Shown here: piece after piece, positions 1-5,511 of the stretch
Numbering within the stretch: the first letter of the stretch is position 1
How the letters are laid out: every line of letters begins with the position of its first letter
Assembly (NCBI GenBank): GCA_029556045.1
Contig: JAKQGS010000037.1
Span: forward strand, 1-6,126
Source of the DNA: Pseudomonadota bacterium
GTDB taxonomy: Bacteria; Bdellovibrionota; Oligoflexia; Oligoflexales; Oligoflexaceae
DNA length: 6,126 bases
Reading direction: 5' to 3'
Notes under the pieces: generated by a model
What the model was told of the DNA's origin: nothing
Seen by the model: the letters and a program-made list of their open reading frames with translations, nothing else
The model's database searches: none
Translations under genes and position numbers: made by a program

Positions 1-1631
1 GCCTCGCTGCTGGTATTGTTGGCAATGGCAGGCAAGGCCGAACCGCAGGTTACATCGGTCAATAAGGCACCGAATCCGCGGGTTTTGGCCCGATTGACAA
101 GCGTGGCGCAGTATTTGCCTTCAAAATATTTGAGGTCTGTGTGCAACAGGGCCAGGAGAAAATTTTGGTAACTGGTTTTGGCCAGGAACATTTCAATGGC
201 CGAAAGCAGGAGGGAGTCGACGTCTGCCGCCGGTATATTATCCTTGGCACGCAGATCCCAAAGCATCCCTGAGATCAATTGGCTTTTTAAATGAGCTTCA
301 GCTGGCAGATCAGCTGATCCGAACTTGTAATCATTGTCAGCAGTGCGCAGGCAAGAATCCTTCACGGCACAGACATTGCTGCCAGCGGGACAAATGCTTT
401 CGCCGAGGCAGGTATTGCCGGTGCGGGCGTATGTCAGGTAGTCAGCTAATCCCTCGTGCAGGACAAGGGAATCTCCTTCGATGGAGGTGATGGACTGATA
501 CACAACATGGTGCCCCAGCTCATGGCTGACTACATCGGCATCGGTGGCAAGGTTTTGCAGAATCGTGCCATCTCCATCTCCCACAAAGATAACGGGACCA
601 TTGGTGGTGGGCTGATAGAGCGCGTTGTTGACATCACCCTGCACCACAGCATGAATCATCAGGGCCATTCTCTTGTCGCCAAAACTATCGAATCCATGGG
701 CCTCGAGCCATTCCATGGCACGGTTGACGTTGGTGAAAATGGAGGTCTCTGCAAACTCGGAGGTGCCAGGTGCAAAGGTGAAATCGTGGGTGGGGGAATT
801 AGCCAGCGATGATTGTGAGCGGCTGTCCATCACGGTGTAGAAATGATCATTGGACAGTTTGCCGTTACCCTCCAGATTGGTGAGGGTATATTCTTTCGTG
901 GCGGCATCATTGCTATTGTTAGGGTAGATGGTGGCTTTGCCATCGATGTCAAAGTGCTCGGGAAGGAAGGAGTAGGCTTCATATTCATCCGCATGGCTGC
1001 GATAGAGCAGTTGGCCAGACTTCACGGTCAGGTTCCACACGGGGCGCACGGTTCGACCAATGATTTTTAAACAAGCCTCTTTGGACTCCAGTTCCAGATC
1101 TTCGGTCAGTCCGGCTTCAGCGGCTCGATTACCGACGGCCTGCATGGTGCGATCAAGGGAGGGCCAATCGGTCGACTCCAGATCCTGGGCATAGTCGATT
1201 TTGGGAAAACTTCCCAGTATGGCTGTTTTCTGTCCTGGTAACCGTACGGACTTGACCTGAAAGTCGCAAAAACGATAGCCACTCAGAGAAAATGAGTAAT
1301 CATCAATATCAGAGGATGGTGCAGTTAAAGACATTCCGTGTTTTTTAGCCTGCATTTGGATGCGGGGATCCAGTCCCTTGAGGCGCATTTTTTTTAGAAC
1401 CTGCTGCTGTGGTGTCAGGTTGGATCGGCGCAATGCCATGCTCATGTCGTGATCGGCACCCCCAGATAGCAGAGGAGATTCCAAAACCCTGTGATAGGTT
1501 TCCATAACATCTGGTTGGTGAATGGGGCGCCAGGACTGTGCCGCTCCCATGTTGCACACGGCCATTGACACCGTGAGGATGGCGCTGATGCTTAAAATTT
1601 GGTGCCCGATTCGTACGCAAAATGTTTTCAT
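1..1631 (-). CDS. Secreted thermolysin-like (M4/M36-type, gluzincin) zinc metalloprotease, 3' end cut by window edge
   Basis: Reading the minus strand from ATG 1631-1629, the frame stays open for 543 codons to the left edge with no stop. Residues 1-31 look like a signal peptide: K2 and R7, a hydrophobic stretch from about 12 to 31, and a Gly-Ala-Ala site before Q32. Residues about 90-260 resemble a propeptide. The catalytic part carries NALY (336-339, like the thermolysin substrate-binding NAFW), GDGDG (351-355), HELGH (H370, E371, H374) and HEGLAD with zinc ligand E393 and D397. The later LWDLR and the end near 515 (RAKTRGFG) recall the C-terminal helical domain of M4/M36 enzymes, with H447 a possible catalytic histidine. 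Predicted role: export, self-processing and endopeptidase activity in periplasm or medium. Eighteen residues separate H374 from E393, one fewer than thermolysin. Four cysteines (408, 414, 421, 427) lie in an insert after the active site. GGTGG stands four bases before the start. Exact family uncertain; the metallopeptidase call is firm. Confidence 0.9.
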   Translation of the reverse strand, partial: MKTFCVRIGHQILSISAILTVSMAVCNMGAAQSWRPIHQPDVMETYHRVLESPLLSGGADHDMSMALRRSNLTPQQQVLKKMRLKGLDPRIQMQAKKHGMSLTAPSSDIDDYSFSLSGYRFCDFQVKSVRLPGQKTAILGSFPKIDYAQDLESTDWPSLDRTMQAVGNRAAEAGLTEDLELESKEACLKIIGRTVRPVWNLTVKSGQLLYRSHADEYEAYSFLPEHFDIDGKATIYPNNSNDAATKEYTLTNLEGNGKLSNDHFYTVMDSRSQSSLANSPTHDFTFAPGTSEFAETSIFTNVNRAMEWLEAHGFDSFGDKRMALMIHAVVQGDVNNALYQPTTNGPVIFVGDGDGTILQNLATDADVVSHELGHHVVYQSITSIEGDSLVLHEGLADYLTYARTGNTCLGESICPAGSNVCAVKDSCLRTADNDYKFGSADLPAEAHLKSQLISGMLWDLRAKDNIPAADVDSLLLSAIEMFLAKTSYQNFLLALLHTDLKYFEGKYCATLVNRAKTRGFGALLTDVTCGSALPAIANNTSSE

Positions 1632-1635
1632 GTTT

Positions 1636-1640
1636 CCACC
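1636..1640 (-). promoter_or_regulatory. Ribosome binding site of the metalloprotease gene
   Basis: GGTGG on the minus strand, four bases before ATG 1631-1629. It supports this start, as does the signal peptide that begins directly there. Confidence 0.5.
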
Positions 1641-1690
1641 GTGCTGAGGCATCATTTGAGGTGCCGTTTCACCCTTTCACTCACTGATGC

Positions 1691-1718
1691 GTTTCGGCAA
1701 AACAGGGGAAGATCTTTA
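1691..1718 (-). promoter_or_regulatory. Possible sigma-28 (FliA-type) promoter of the metalloprotease gene
   Basis: On the minus strand TAAA (1718-1715) is followed after 16 bases by GCCGAAAC (1698-1691). The flagellar sigma factor consensus is TAAA, about 15 bases, then GCCGATAA, so the -10 element matches 6 of 8 and the spacing is one base long. The predicted transcript would start near 1684 and leave a leader of about 53 bases before the protease ATG. No convincing sigma-70 promoter was seen for this gene. A chance match is possible. Confidence 0.3.
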
Positions 1719-1779
1719 GAGAAATACAAATCCACCCGTCCTATTGGGGCGTTATTGATTCGAGATTTTCCGGATGGAG

Positions 1780-1800
1780 AATTACCTGTAGTAATTTTTT
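1780..1800 (+). repeat. AT-rich hairpin followed by a T run (terminator-like or operator dyad)
   Basis: AATTAC (1780-1785) and GTAATT (1791-1796) form a perfect six-base-pair inverted repeat around a five-base loop. The T run spans 1795-1800. Shape resembles an intrinsic terminator for plus-strand transcription, but the stem has only two G:C-type pairs in total strength terms (one C:G pair) and no plus-strand gene ends here. It could instead be a protein-binding dyad or leader attenuator for the downstream hydrolase. Confidence 0.3.
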
Positions 1801-1813
1801 AGGCAGGGGAGTT

Positions 1814-1836
1814 TTATCCACAGTTTTTGTGAATAA
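1814..1836. promoter_or_regulatory. Two convergent DnaA boxes
   Basis: TTATCCACA (1814-1822) on the plus strand and TTATTCACA on the minus strand (plus-strand TGTGAATAA, 1828-1836) both match the DnaA-box consensus TTATNCACA exactly. They face each other across five bases (GTTTT). They also form an inverted repeat with a single mismatch, so a stem-loop or another dimeric regulator is an alternative. Only these two boxes were noticed in the region, and no replication gene is nearby, so an origin is not claimed. Confidence 0.5.
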
Positions 1837-2010
1837 CTGGTAAGAAATTGAAGCAAACCCATATCAACTGAGAGTTTGATGGCAGAGATTAAAACTTGGG
1901 CAAAAACTTAAAGATCTCAATTGGCTGCCGGGTCAGTTGCAGGTTGGTCAAAATTAGTCTTGCCAGAACGAATGAAACTGTTCATCCTTACCAGTCGTTT
2001 CGAGCATTTT

Positions 2011-2014
2011 GGAG
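2011..2014 (+). promoter_or_regulatory. Ribosome binding site deciding the MBL hydrolase start
   Basis: GGAG lies eight bases before ATG 2023. The earlier in-frame TTG 1921 and ATG 1972 lack such a site and would add residues unlike the start of this family. Confidence 0.6.
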
Positions 2015-2022
2015 TTTCGTGC

Positions 2023-2901
2023 ATGGCTCAGCCTCGCCTCACCGCCATAGAGGGCAACCGTCAAAAACTTGATGGTGGGGCCATGTTTGGGAATGCGCCA
2101 CGGGCACTCTGGCAACGGTGGTACCAACCGGATGAGTTGGGGCGGATTGAGTTAAGTTGTCGTGCCATGTTGATCGAATATGATTCCCTCAAGATTCTCT
2201 GCGAAACGGGAATTGGTGCTTACATGGCACCAGAACTCAAGGAACGTTTTGGCGTTTTTGAGTCCCAGCATCGCCTGCTGGAAAATCTGCAAAAGCTGGG
2301 ATTACGGCATCAGGATATCGATATGGTGGTTTTATCCCATCTGCATTTTGATCATGCGGGTGGTTTGCTGTCAGCGCATGACGGTTCAGTCGAATCATCC
2401 CCGGAGTTATTGTTTCCTAAGGCTCGTTTTGTGGTGGGTCGTGAGGCATTTGCGCGGGCCGAGCATCCCCATGCACGGGATCGCGCTTCGTTTATTCCCG
2501 GCTTAACCGAAAAATTAAGGGCGACCGGACGGCTCACTCTGGTCGAGGGTGATCGGTTGCCAGGAGTTTTGGAGGATCGTCTGCGCTTTCGTTATACGAG
2601 CGGTCACACTCCCGGACACATGCATACGGTTTTTCGCGGCGATGAATTTACCGTGGTATTTGCCGGTGATTTAATTCCCGGTACCGCTTGGATCAATACC
2701 CCCATTACCATGGGATACGATCGTTTTCCGGAACAATTGATTGATGAAAAAGAAGCTCTTTATCACGATGTCATGGCCCAGGGTTGGCGCTTGTTTTTGA
2801 CCCATGATCCCAAGGTATCTCTGGTTTCGGTCCAACGGGATGCCAAGGGCAAAATGGGGGTCAAAGAATCATGGGAAGACGTAACTGGCTTTAATTTTTA
2901 G
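2023..2901 (+). CDS. Metallo-beta-lactamase-fold hydrolase, YtnP/lactonase-like
   Basis: A 292-residue protein with the complete dinuclear zinc site of the MBL fold: the HxHxDH motif (H106, H108, D110, H111, in SHLHFDHAGG), H195 in SGHTPGH, bridging D216 in FAGDLIPG, and H261 in LTHDP. The N-terminal LDGGAMFG (16-23) and the MGYDRFPE stretch after D216 are typical of the subgroup that includes the Bacillus quorum-quenching lactonase YtnP. There is no signal peptide, so it should act in the cytoplasm. The substrate cannot be read from sequence: lactone hydrolysis is plausible but other esters or lactones are equally possible. The start at 2023 is preferred because of GGAG eight bases upstream and because conserved family sequence begins shortly after. 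The nearest neighbours are unrelated; the small HTH gene follows 158 bases later on the same strand. No intrinsic terminator was found after the stop. Confidence 0.9.
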   Translation: MAQPRLTAIEGNRQKLDGGAMFGNAPRALWQRWYQPDELGRIELSCRAMLIEYDSLKILCETGIGAYMAPELKERFGVFESQHRLLENLQKLGLRHQDIDMVVLSHLHFDHAGGLLSAHDGSVESSPELLFPKARFVVGREAFARAEHPHARDRASFIPGLTEKLRATGRLTLVEGDRLPGVLEDRLRFRYTSGHTPGHMHTVFRGDEFTVVFAGDLIPGTAWINTPITMGYDRFPEQLIDEKEALYHDVMAQGWRLFLTHDPKVSLVSVQRDAKGKMGVKESWEDVTGFNF

Positions 2902-2937
2902 ATTTTATAGCGGTTTAACCCGTTCATCTTCAAAATC

Positions 2938-2946
2938 TGCCATAAT
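2938..2946 (+). promoter_or_regulatory. Possible extended -10 promoter for the HTH gene
   Basis: TGC followed by CATAAT (2941-2946) fits an extended -10 element (TGn plus a five-of-six match to TATAAT). No good -35 hexamer stands at the usual distance, which extended -10 promoters tolerate. The transcript would begin near 2953 and leave about 107 bases before the preferred ATG 3060. Confidence 0.3.
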
Positions 2947-3050
2947 ATTAGAAAATCCAAACAGCCAATTTTATGAACCTAGGATTGCGGAGCTTCTGCC
3001 GGGATTTTGGATCATTGGACCCATTGACCGGCCTTCGGGGGCTCCCACGT

Positions 3051-3055
3051 GGAGG
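3051..3055 (+). promoter_or_regulatory. Ribosome binding site deciding the HTH gene start
   Basis: GGAGG, four bases before ATG 3060. The upstream in-frame ATG 2973 has no such site. The GGAG is also the right arm of a short inverted repeat CTCC-CACGT-GGAG (3042-3054), which could partly occlude it. Confidence 0.6.
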
Positions 3056-3059
3056 AACC

Positions 3060-3284
3060 ATGGATCTGGGAACATTTGTGCGGGTGGAACGCAAACGACA
3101 GGGCTTGACCCAGGGTCAACTGGCTAAAAAGTCCGGTGTGGGCCTCAATTTTGTTTACCAGCTGGAAAAAAACAAGAAGAGCGTGCAATTGGACAGCACC
3201 AATCAGGTGCTGGAGGCCCTCGGCTATAAGATCGGTGTGGTACGTGATTTTAAGCCCTGGGGCTCCCCAGAAGCCGCGCGATAA
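3060..3284 (+). CDS. HipB/Y4mF-type helix-turn-helix (XRE) regulator without an adjacent HipA
   Basis: A 74-residue DNA-binding protein. After a first helix (VERKRQGLT, 9-17) the helix-turn-helix spans about 17-38: LTQGQLAKKSGV is the classic XRE helix 2, and LNFVYQLEKNKK the recognition helix. The ending LEALGYKIGVV (51-61) is characteristic of HipB/Y4mF proteins, which normally act as antitoxin and autorepressor for a HipA-type kinase. Here no hipA follows: the next gene is convergent, its stop 25 bases away, and no HipA kinase sequence lies upstream. It may therefore be a solitary repressor, perhaps of its own promoter or of the hydrolase upstream. Start 3060 is favoured by GGAGG; starting at 2973 would add 29 residues unlike the family. 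The HTH call is firm, targets unknown. Confidence 0.85.
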   Translation: MDLGTFVRVERKRQGLTQGQLAKKSGVGLNFVYQLEKNKKSVQLDSTNQVLEALGYKIGVVRDFKPWGSPEAAR

Positions 3285-3309
3285 AGGGCGTCTCAACGAC
3301 AAGGTGTAT

Positions 3310-5391
3310 TTAGAGGGGCGGTGGGGATTTTTTCTCCCCAAGCGCGACGGGGACGGCGCAACGCTGCGGATCCCGTTGGCCCATGTCAAACAAAAGGCCG
3401 CGATCTTTCGCATTCTGGAACTGCTCCACGCTAATCATGTTAAACGCCAACATCTTCTGCAGACCGTTGATGACCACGGCTTGATAATTGCGGGATAGGT
3501 AGCCTTGGCAGAAGTTTTGGTAGCGGCGTCCCGGACTGGGGAGCACAGAAGCCAGATAGATCGATTCCATGAGATCAAGCTCTACCGGGGTTTTATTGAA
3601 AAAATGGCGAGCTGCCTGCTTGATACCCCATATTCCCGGGCCAAACTCAATGATATTGGCATAGATTTCCAGTATTTTTTGTTTGGGGACTTTTTGTTCC
3701 AGATACCAGGTTAAGAATATTTCCTGCGCTTTGCGAGACAGAGTCCGTTTTTGATTGAGAAAGAGGTTTTTCACGGTCTGCATGGAAATGGTGGAGCCGC
3801 CGACAGAGACCCGTCCATCCGTCAGATTGCGGCGTAGGGCATGCAGCATGGATGAAAACTCAAAACCATTGTGCCGCCAGAATCCAGCGTCCTCCGAAAT
3901 AACCAATGCCCGCAGAAGATTGGGTGATATTTGGTCGGTGGTGATATAGTTGATTTGTTGTATGGCCGATAAAGCGCCCCTGTGATCTTCCCAAGCCCGG
4001 GTGCGTGGTTCTAACGGAATTTGAGCCAGCAGACGACCGGGCGAAAACTCTCGATCGGACCCAACGACATGGCAGTCAAAATTACCGCCCTTTAAATTGA
4101 ACTGAAAATTTTCGGGTGAGTGCGGCGGAATACTCATGTCCATGGCGAAAGCATAGGTGCCGTTCAATTGAAAGGATTGCAGACGCGGTATGAAGTGGAC
4201 GGGTATGTGTGATATTAAGCTCTGGCAGGGAGTATCCTGCATGGCGATCGTGAGATTGATCGGTTGCTCGTTCCATTGCCGCAAACCTTGTTTGGTCATA
4301 TGAAACGCCATGGAAACGGAGTCTTTTTTGGCGGCACCGCGCTTAGCAGGATACAGCACCAGGGACCCATCTTTGATATTGAGGGTGTCAGACTGACTTT
4401 CATAGAGACCAGACACCTTGAAGCGGAGAGGAATGGGACCTAAAACCTGTTCACCGGCGATCAATGGGTGCTTGACTTCAAGGTTGGCGGTGCCCAGATG
4501 TGCGGTAAACTGAAAATTGTCACGAGCCCGGACCAATTGAAGGTTGATGGCGTATGTGAGCCGATCGCCATTGGGAATCAAACGATCGAGTTTTGCGCTT
4601 AGACTGGGGGGGAGTCCCTGGCTTTTCGTAAACACCTTGATGGAACTCAAGTTTTTTGCCAATTGTCCCTTCGCTTCCCATTTTTTGGCAGCCACACCGG
4701 AACGTCCCGAAATCAAAAAGGGGAGAAAGCGTCCATCATTTTCCATGATAAATTGTCCGGCGATCGATGCCGCCAGAGGCAAATTTTGGTAGTTTATCTG
4801 CCGGGCCTTGAAGTGAAGCACACCGCGATCACGCACATATTGCGCCTTCAATCCTTTGAGTTCCAATAGTGGTTCACCATTGTCCCGCAGGATGGTGATT
4901 TGTCCATGTTCGAAGACAAAGTCCGTGGGTAGTTTTTCCGGCGAAAGGATACCGGCAAGTAGCGTGAGATCTGGATCCACAAAATTGGCGGTCGAACCAG
5001 TCTGACGTGGTTCTGCCATCATGGCCCGAAGCGCTGACTCTTGGATGGTGGATCGTAAGTGACCAATATGGACAGCCGCCAGTTTGCCAAACCGGGGGGA
5101 CAGGGGATTGATATCGATGCGAGCCCGGATAGAGCTGATGGTGGTGCGGTAGTTGGGGTCGAAGGTGATACCCTCGAAATTGATGCCGCCAAGGCTTAAG
5201 GCTTTTTCCCGGATGCGTATTTTAATGCCGAGTTGAGCCTCCCATTTTTCAAGAAAGGCCTGTGACTTTTGTTCGGCGGTCACCACGTAGAGGGCGCACA
5301 TTGCCAGAAGGACAACGAAGAACAGTAGACCGCCTGCCAGAATGAGGCTTCTTTTGCGGTCTAAGATCGGTTGTGGCTCCGGATAAAACAA
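3310..5391 (-). CDS. Monofunctional peptidoglycan glycosyltransferase (GT51) with a long periplasmic N-terminal region
   Basis: A 693-residue protein that polymerises lipid II into glycan strands at the outer face of the inner membrane. Residues 1-14 are cytoplasmic, 15-37 form one membrane anchor, about 40-480 are periplasmic and beta-rich, and about 485-650 are the GT51 domain. Its motifs are all present: SEDAGFWRH (catalytic E500), GGSTISMQ (531-538), RKAQE with second glutamate E557, and KILEIYAN (572-579). The E500 to E557 distance is 57, close to the staphylococcal enzyme. No transpeptidase domain follows, so cross-linking must come from another protein. The middle part, with LSLGGINFEGITF-like starts, resembles AsmA-type proteins, but that is a weak inference; C389 and C440 could pair. 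Ordinary MtgA is only about 240 residues. Start is TTG 5391-5389, the only start codon in frame before the anchor, with weak GGTGA four bases upstream. It follows leuS by 120 bases, possibly with its own promoter. Confidence 0.9.
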   Translation of the reverse strand: MFYPEPQPILDRKRSLILAGGLLFFVVLLAMCALYVVTAEQKSQAFLEKWEAQLGIKIRIREKALSLGGINFEGITFDPNYRTTISSIRARIDINPLSPRFGKLAAVHIGHLRSTIQESALRAMMAEPRQTGSTANFVDPDLTLLAGILSPEKLPTDFVFEHGQITILRDNGEPLLELKGLKAQYVRDRGVLHFKARQINYQNLPLAASIAGQFIMENDGRFLPFLISGRSGVAAKKWEAKGQLAKNLSSIKVFTKSQGLPPSLSAKLDRLIPNGDRLTYAINLQLVRARDNFQFTAHLGTANLEVKHPLIAGEQVLGPIPLRFKVSGLYESQSDTLNIKDGSLVLYPAKRGAAKKDSVSMAFHMTKQGLRQWNEQPINLTIAMQDTPCQSLISHIPVHFIPRLQSFQLNGTYAFAMDMSIPPHSPENFQFNLKGGNFDCHVVGSDREFSPGRLLAQIPLEPRTRAWEDHRGALSAIQQINYITTDQISPNLLRALVISEDAGFWRHNGFEFSSMLHALRRNLTDGRVSVGGSTISMQTVKNLFLNQKRTLSRKAQEIFLTWYLEQKVPKQKILEIYANIIEFGPGIWGIKQAARHFFNKTPVELDLMESIYLASVLPSPGRRYQNFCQGYLSRNYQAVVINGLQKMLAFNMISVEQFQNAKDRGLLFDMGQRDPQRCAVPVALGEKKSPPPL

Positions 5392-5437
5392 AGTGTCACC
5401 ATGTCCGCAGAATGAAGAGGATAGAGGCGATACTTTG

Positions 5438-5443
5438 ATTATA
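5438..5443 (-). promoter_or_regulatory. TATAAT -10 box upstream of the transglycosylase gene
   Basis: A perfect TATAAT on the minus strand, about 47 bases before the TTG start, giving an expected leader of about 40 bases. No matching -35 hexamer is seen 16-18 bases upstream; an inverted repeat occupies that area (5458-5469). An activator-dependent promoter, or readthrough from leuS, would both fit. Confidence 0.35.
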
Positions 5444-5457
5444 TCTGAGGAGGATAC

Positions 5458-5494
5458 CCAACACGTTGGACGGGGCAGATTTTGCCGACGTCCA
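5458..5494. repeat. Overlapping inverted repeats in the leuS-transglycosylase gap
   Basis: CCAAC (5458-5462) and GTTGG (5465-5469) form a near-palindrome with a two-base centre. Overlapping it, TGGACG (5467-5472) pairs with CGTCCA (5489-5494), enclosing an inner GGCA (5474-5477) and TGCC (5483-5486) around a five-base loop. The two structures share TGG (5467-5469), so they exclude each other. No T run follows on the minus strand, so this is not a standard terminator of leuS; it may be an operator or RNA structure. Confidence 0.3.
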
Positions 5495-5511
5495 GCGTTT
5501 TGGTCAGGAGG

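Larger units (their letters stand above)
1632..2022. other. Divergent intergenic region, no supported gene
   Basis: These 391 bases separate the start of the minus-strand protease from the start of the plus-strand hydrolase. No reading frame here has a convincing start, ribosome site or recognisable product. The stretch becomes AT-rich from about 1750 and holds the sigma-28-like site, a hairpin with a T run and paired DnaA boxes, each listed separately. Two AGATCT hexamers (1710-1715, 1912-1917) and a direct repeat AAAACTT (1891-1897, 1903-1909) are also present. No good sigma-70 promoter for the hydrolase was identified. Confidence 0.7.

Noticed and set aside
456..1070. Two plus-strand ORFs (456-812 and 843-1070)
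   Set aside because: Both are antisense to the continuous protease frame, which carries the zinc-binding motifs and runs without a stop across this region.
1871..1887. AGAGTTTGAT followed by GGCAGAG, like the start of 16S rRNA
   Set aside because: The likeness ends within about 17 bases and nothing downstream resembles rRNA; a coding gene follows. Chance match.
1750..1930. Replication origin
   Set aside because: Only two DnaA boxes were found, with no iterated repeats and no replication or partition genes next to them. The paired boxes are reported without an origin claim.
1921..2022. Longer N-terminus for the MBL hydrolase from TTG 1921 or ATG 1972
   Set aside because: Neither has a ribosome site, and the added residues do not resemble the family; GGAG before ATG 2023 is better.
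3257..3270. Perfect CTGGGG/CCCCAG inverted repeat near the end of the HTH gene
   Set aside because: It is inside coding sequence and has no T run on either strand, so it is not supported as a terminator for either convergent gene.
3324..3340. GGGGA/TCCCC repeat around a T run near the transglycosylase stop
   Set aside because: The T run is in the loop rather than after the stem, and the repeat is explained by codons for the C-terminal KKSPPP stretch.
3136..3498. Plus-strand ORF just after the HTH protein, with VYLEGRWGFF faintly like a HipA N-terminus
   Set aside because: It lies in a different frame, begins inside the HTH gene, has no ribosome site, and from 3310 on is the antisense shadow of the transglycosylase C-terminus. 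No HipA kinase motifs are present.
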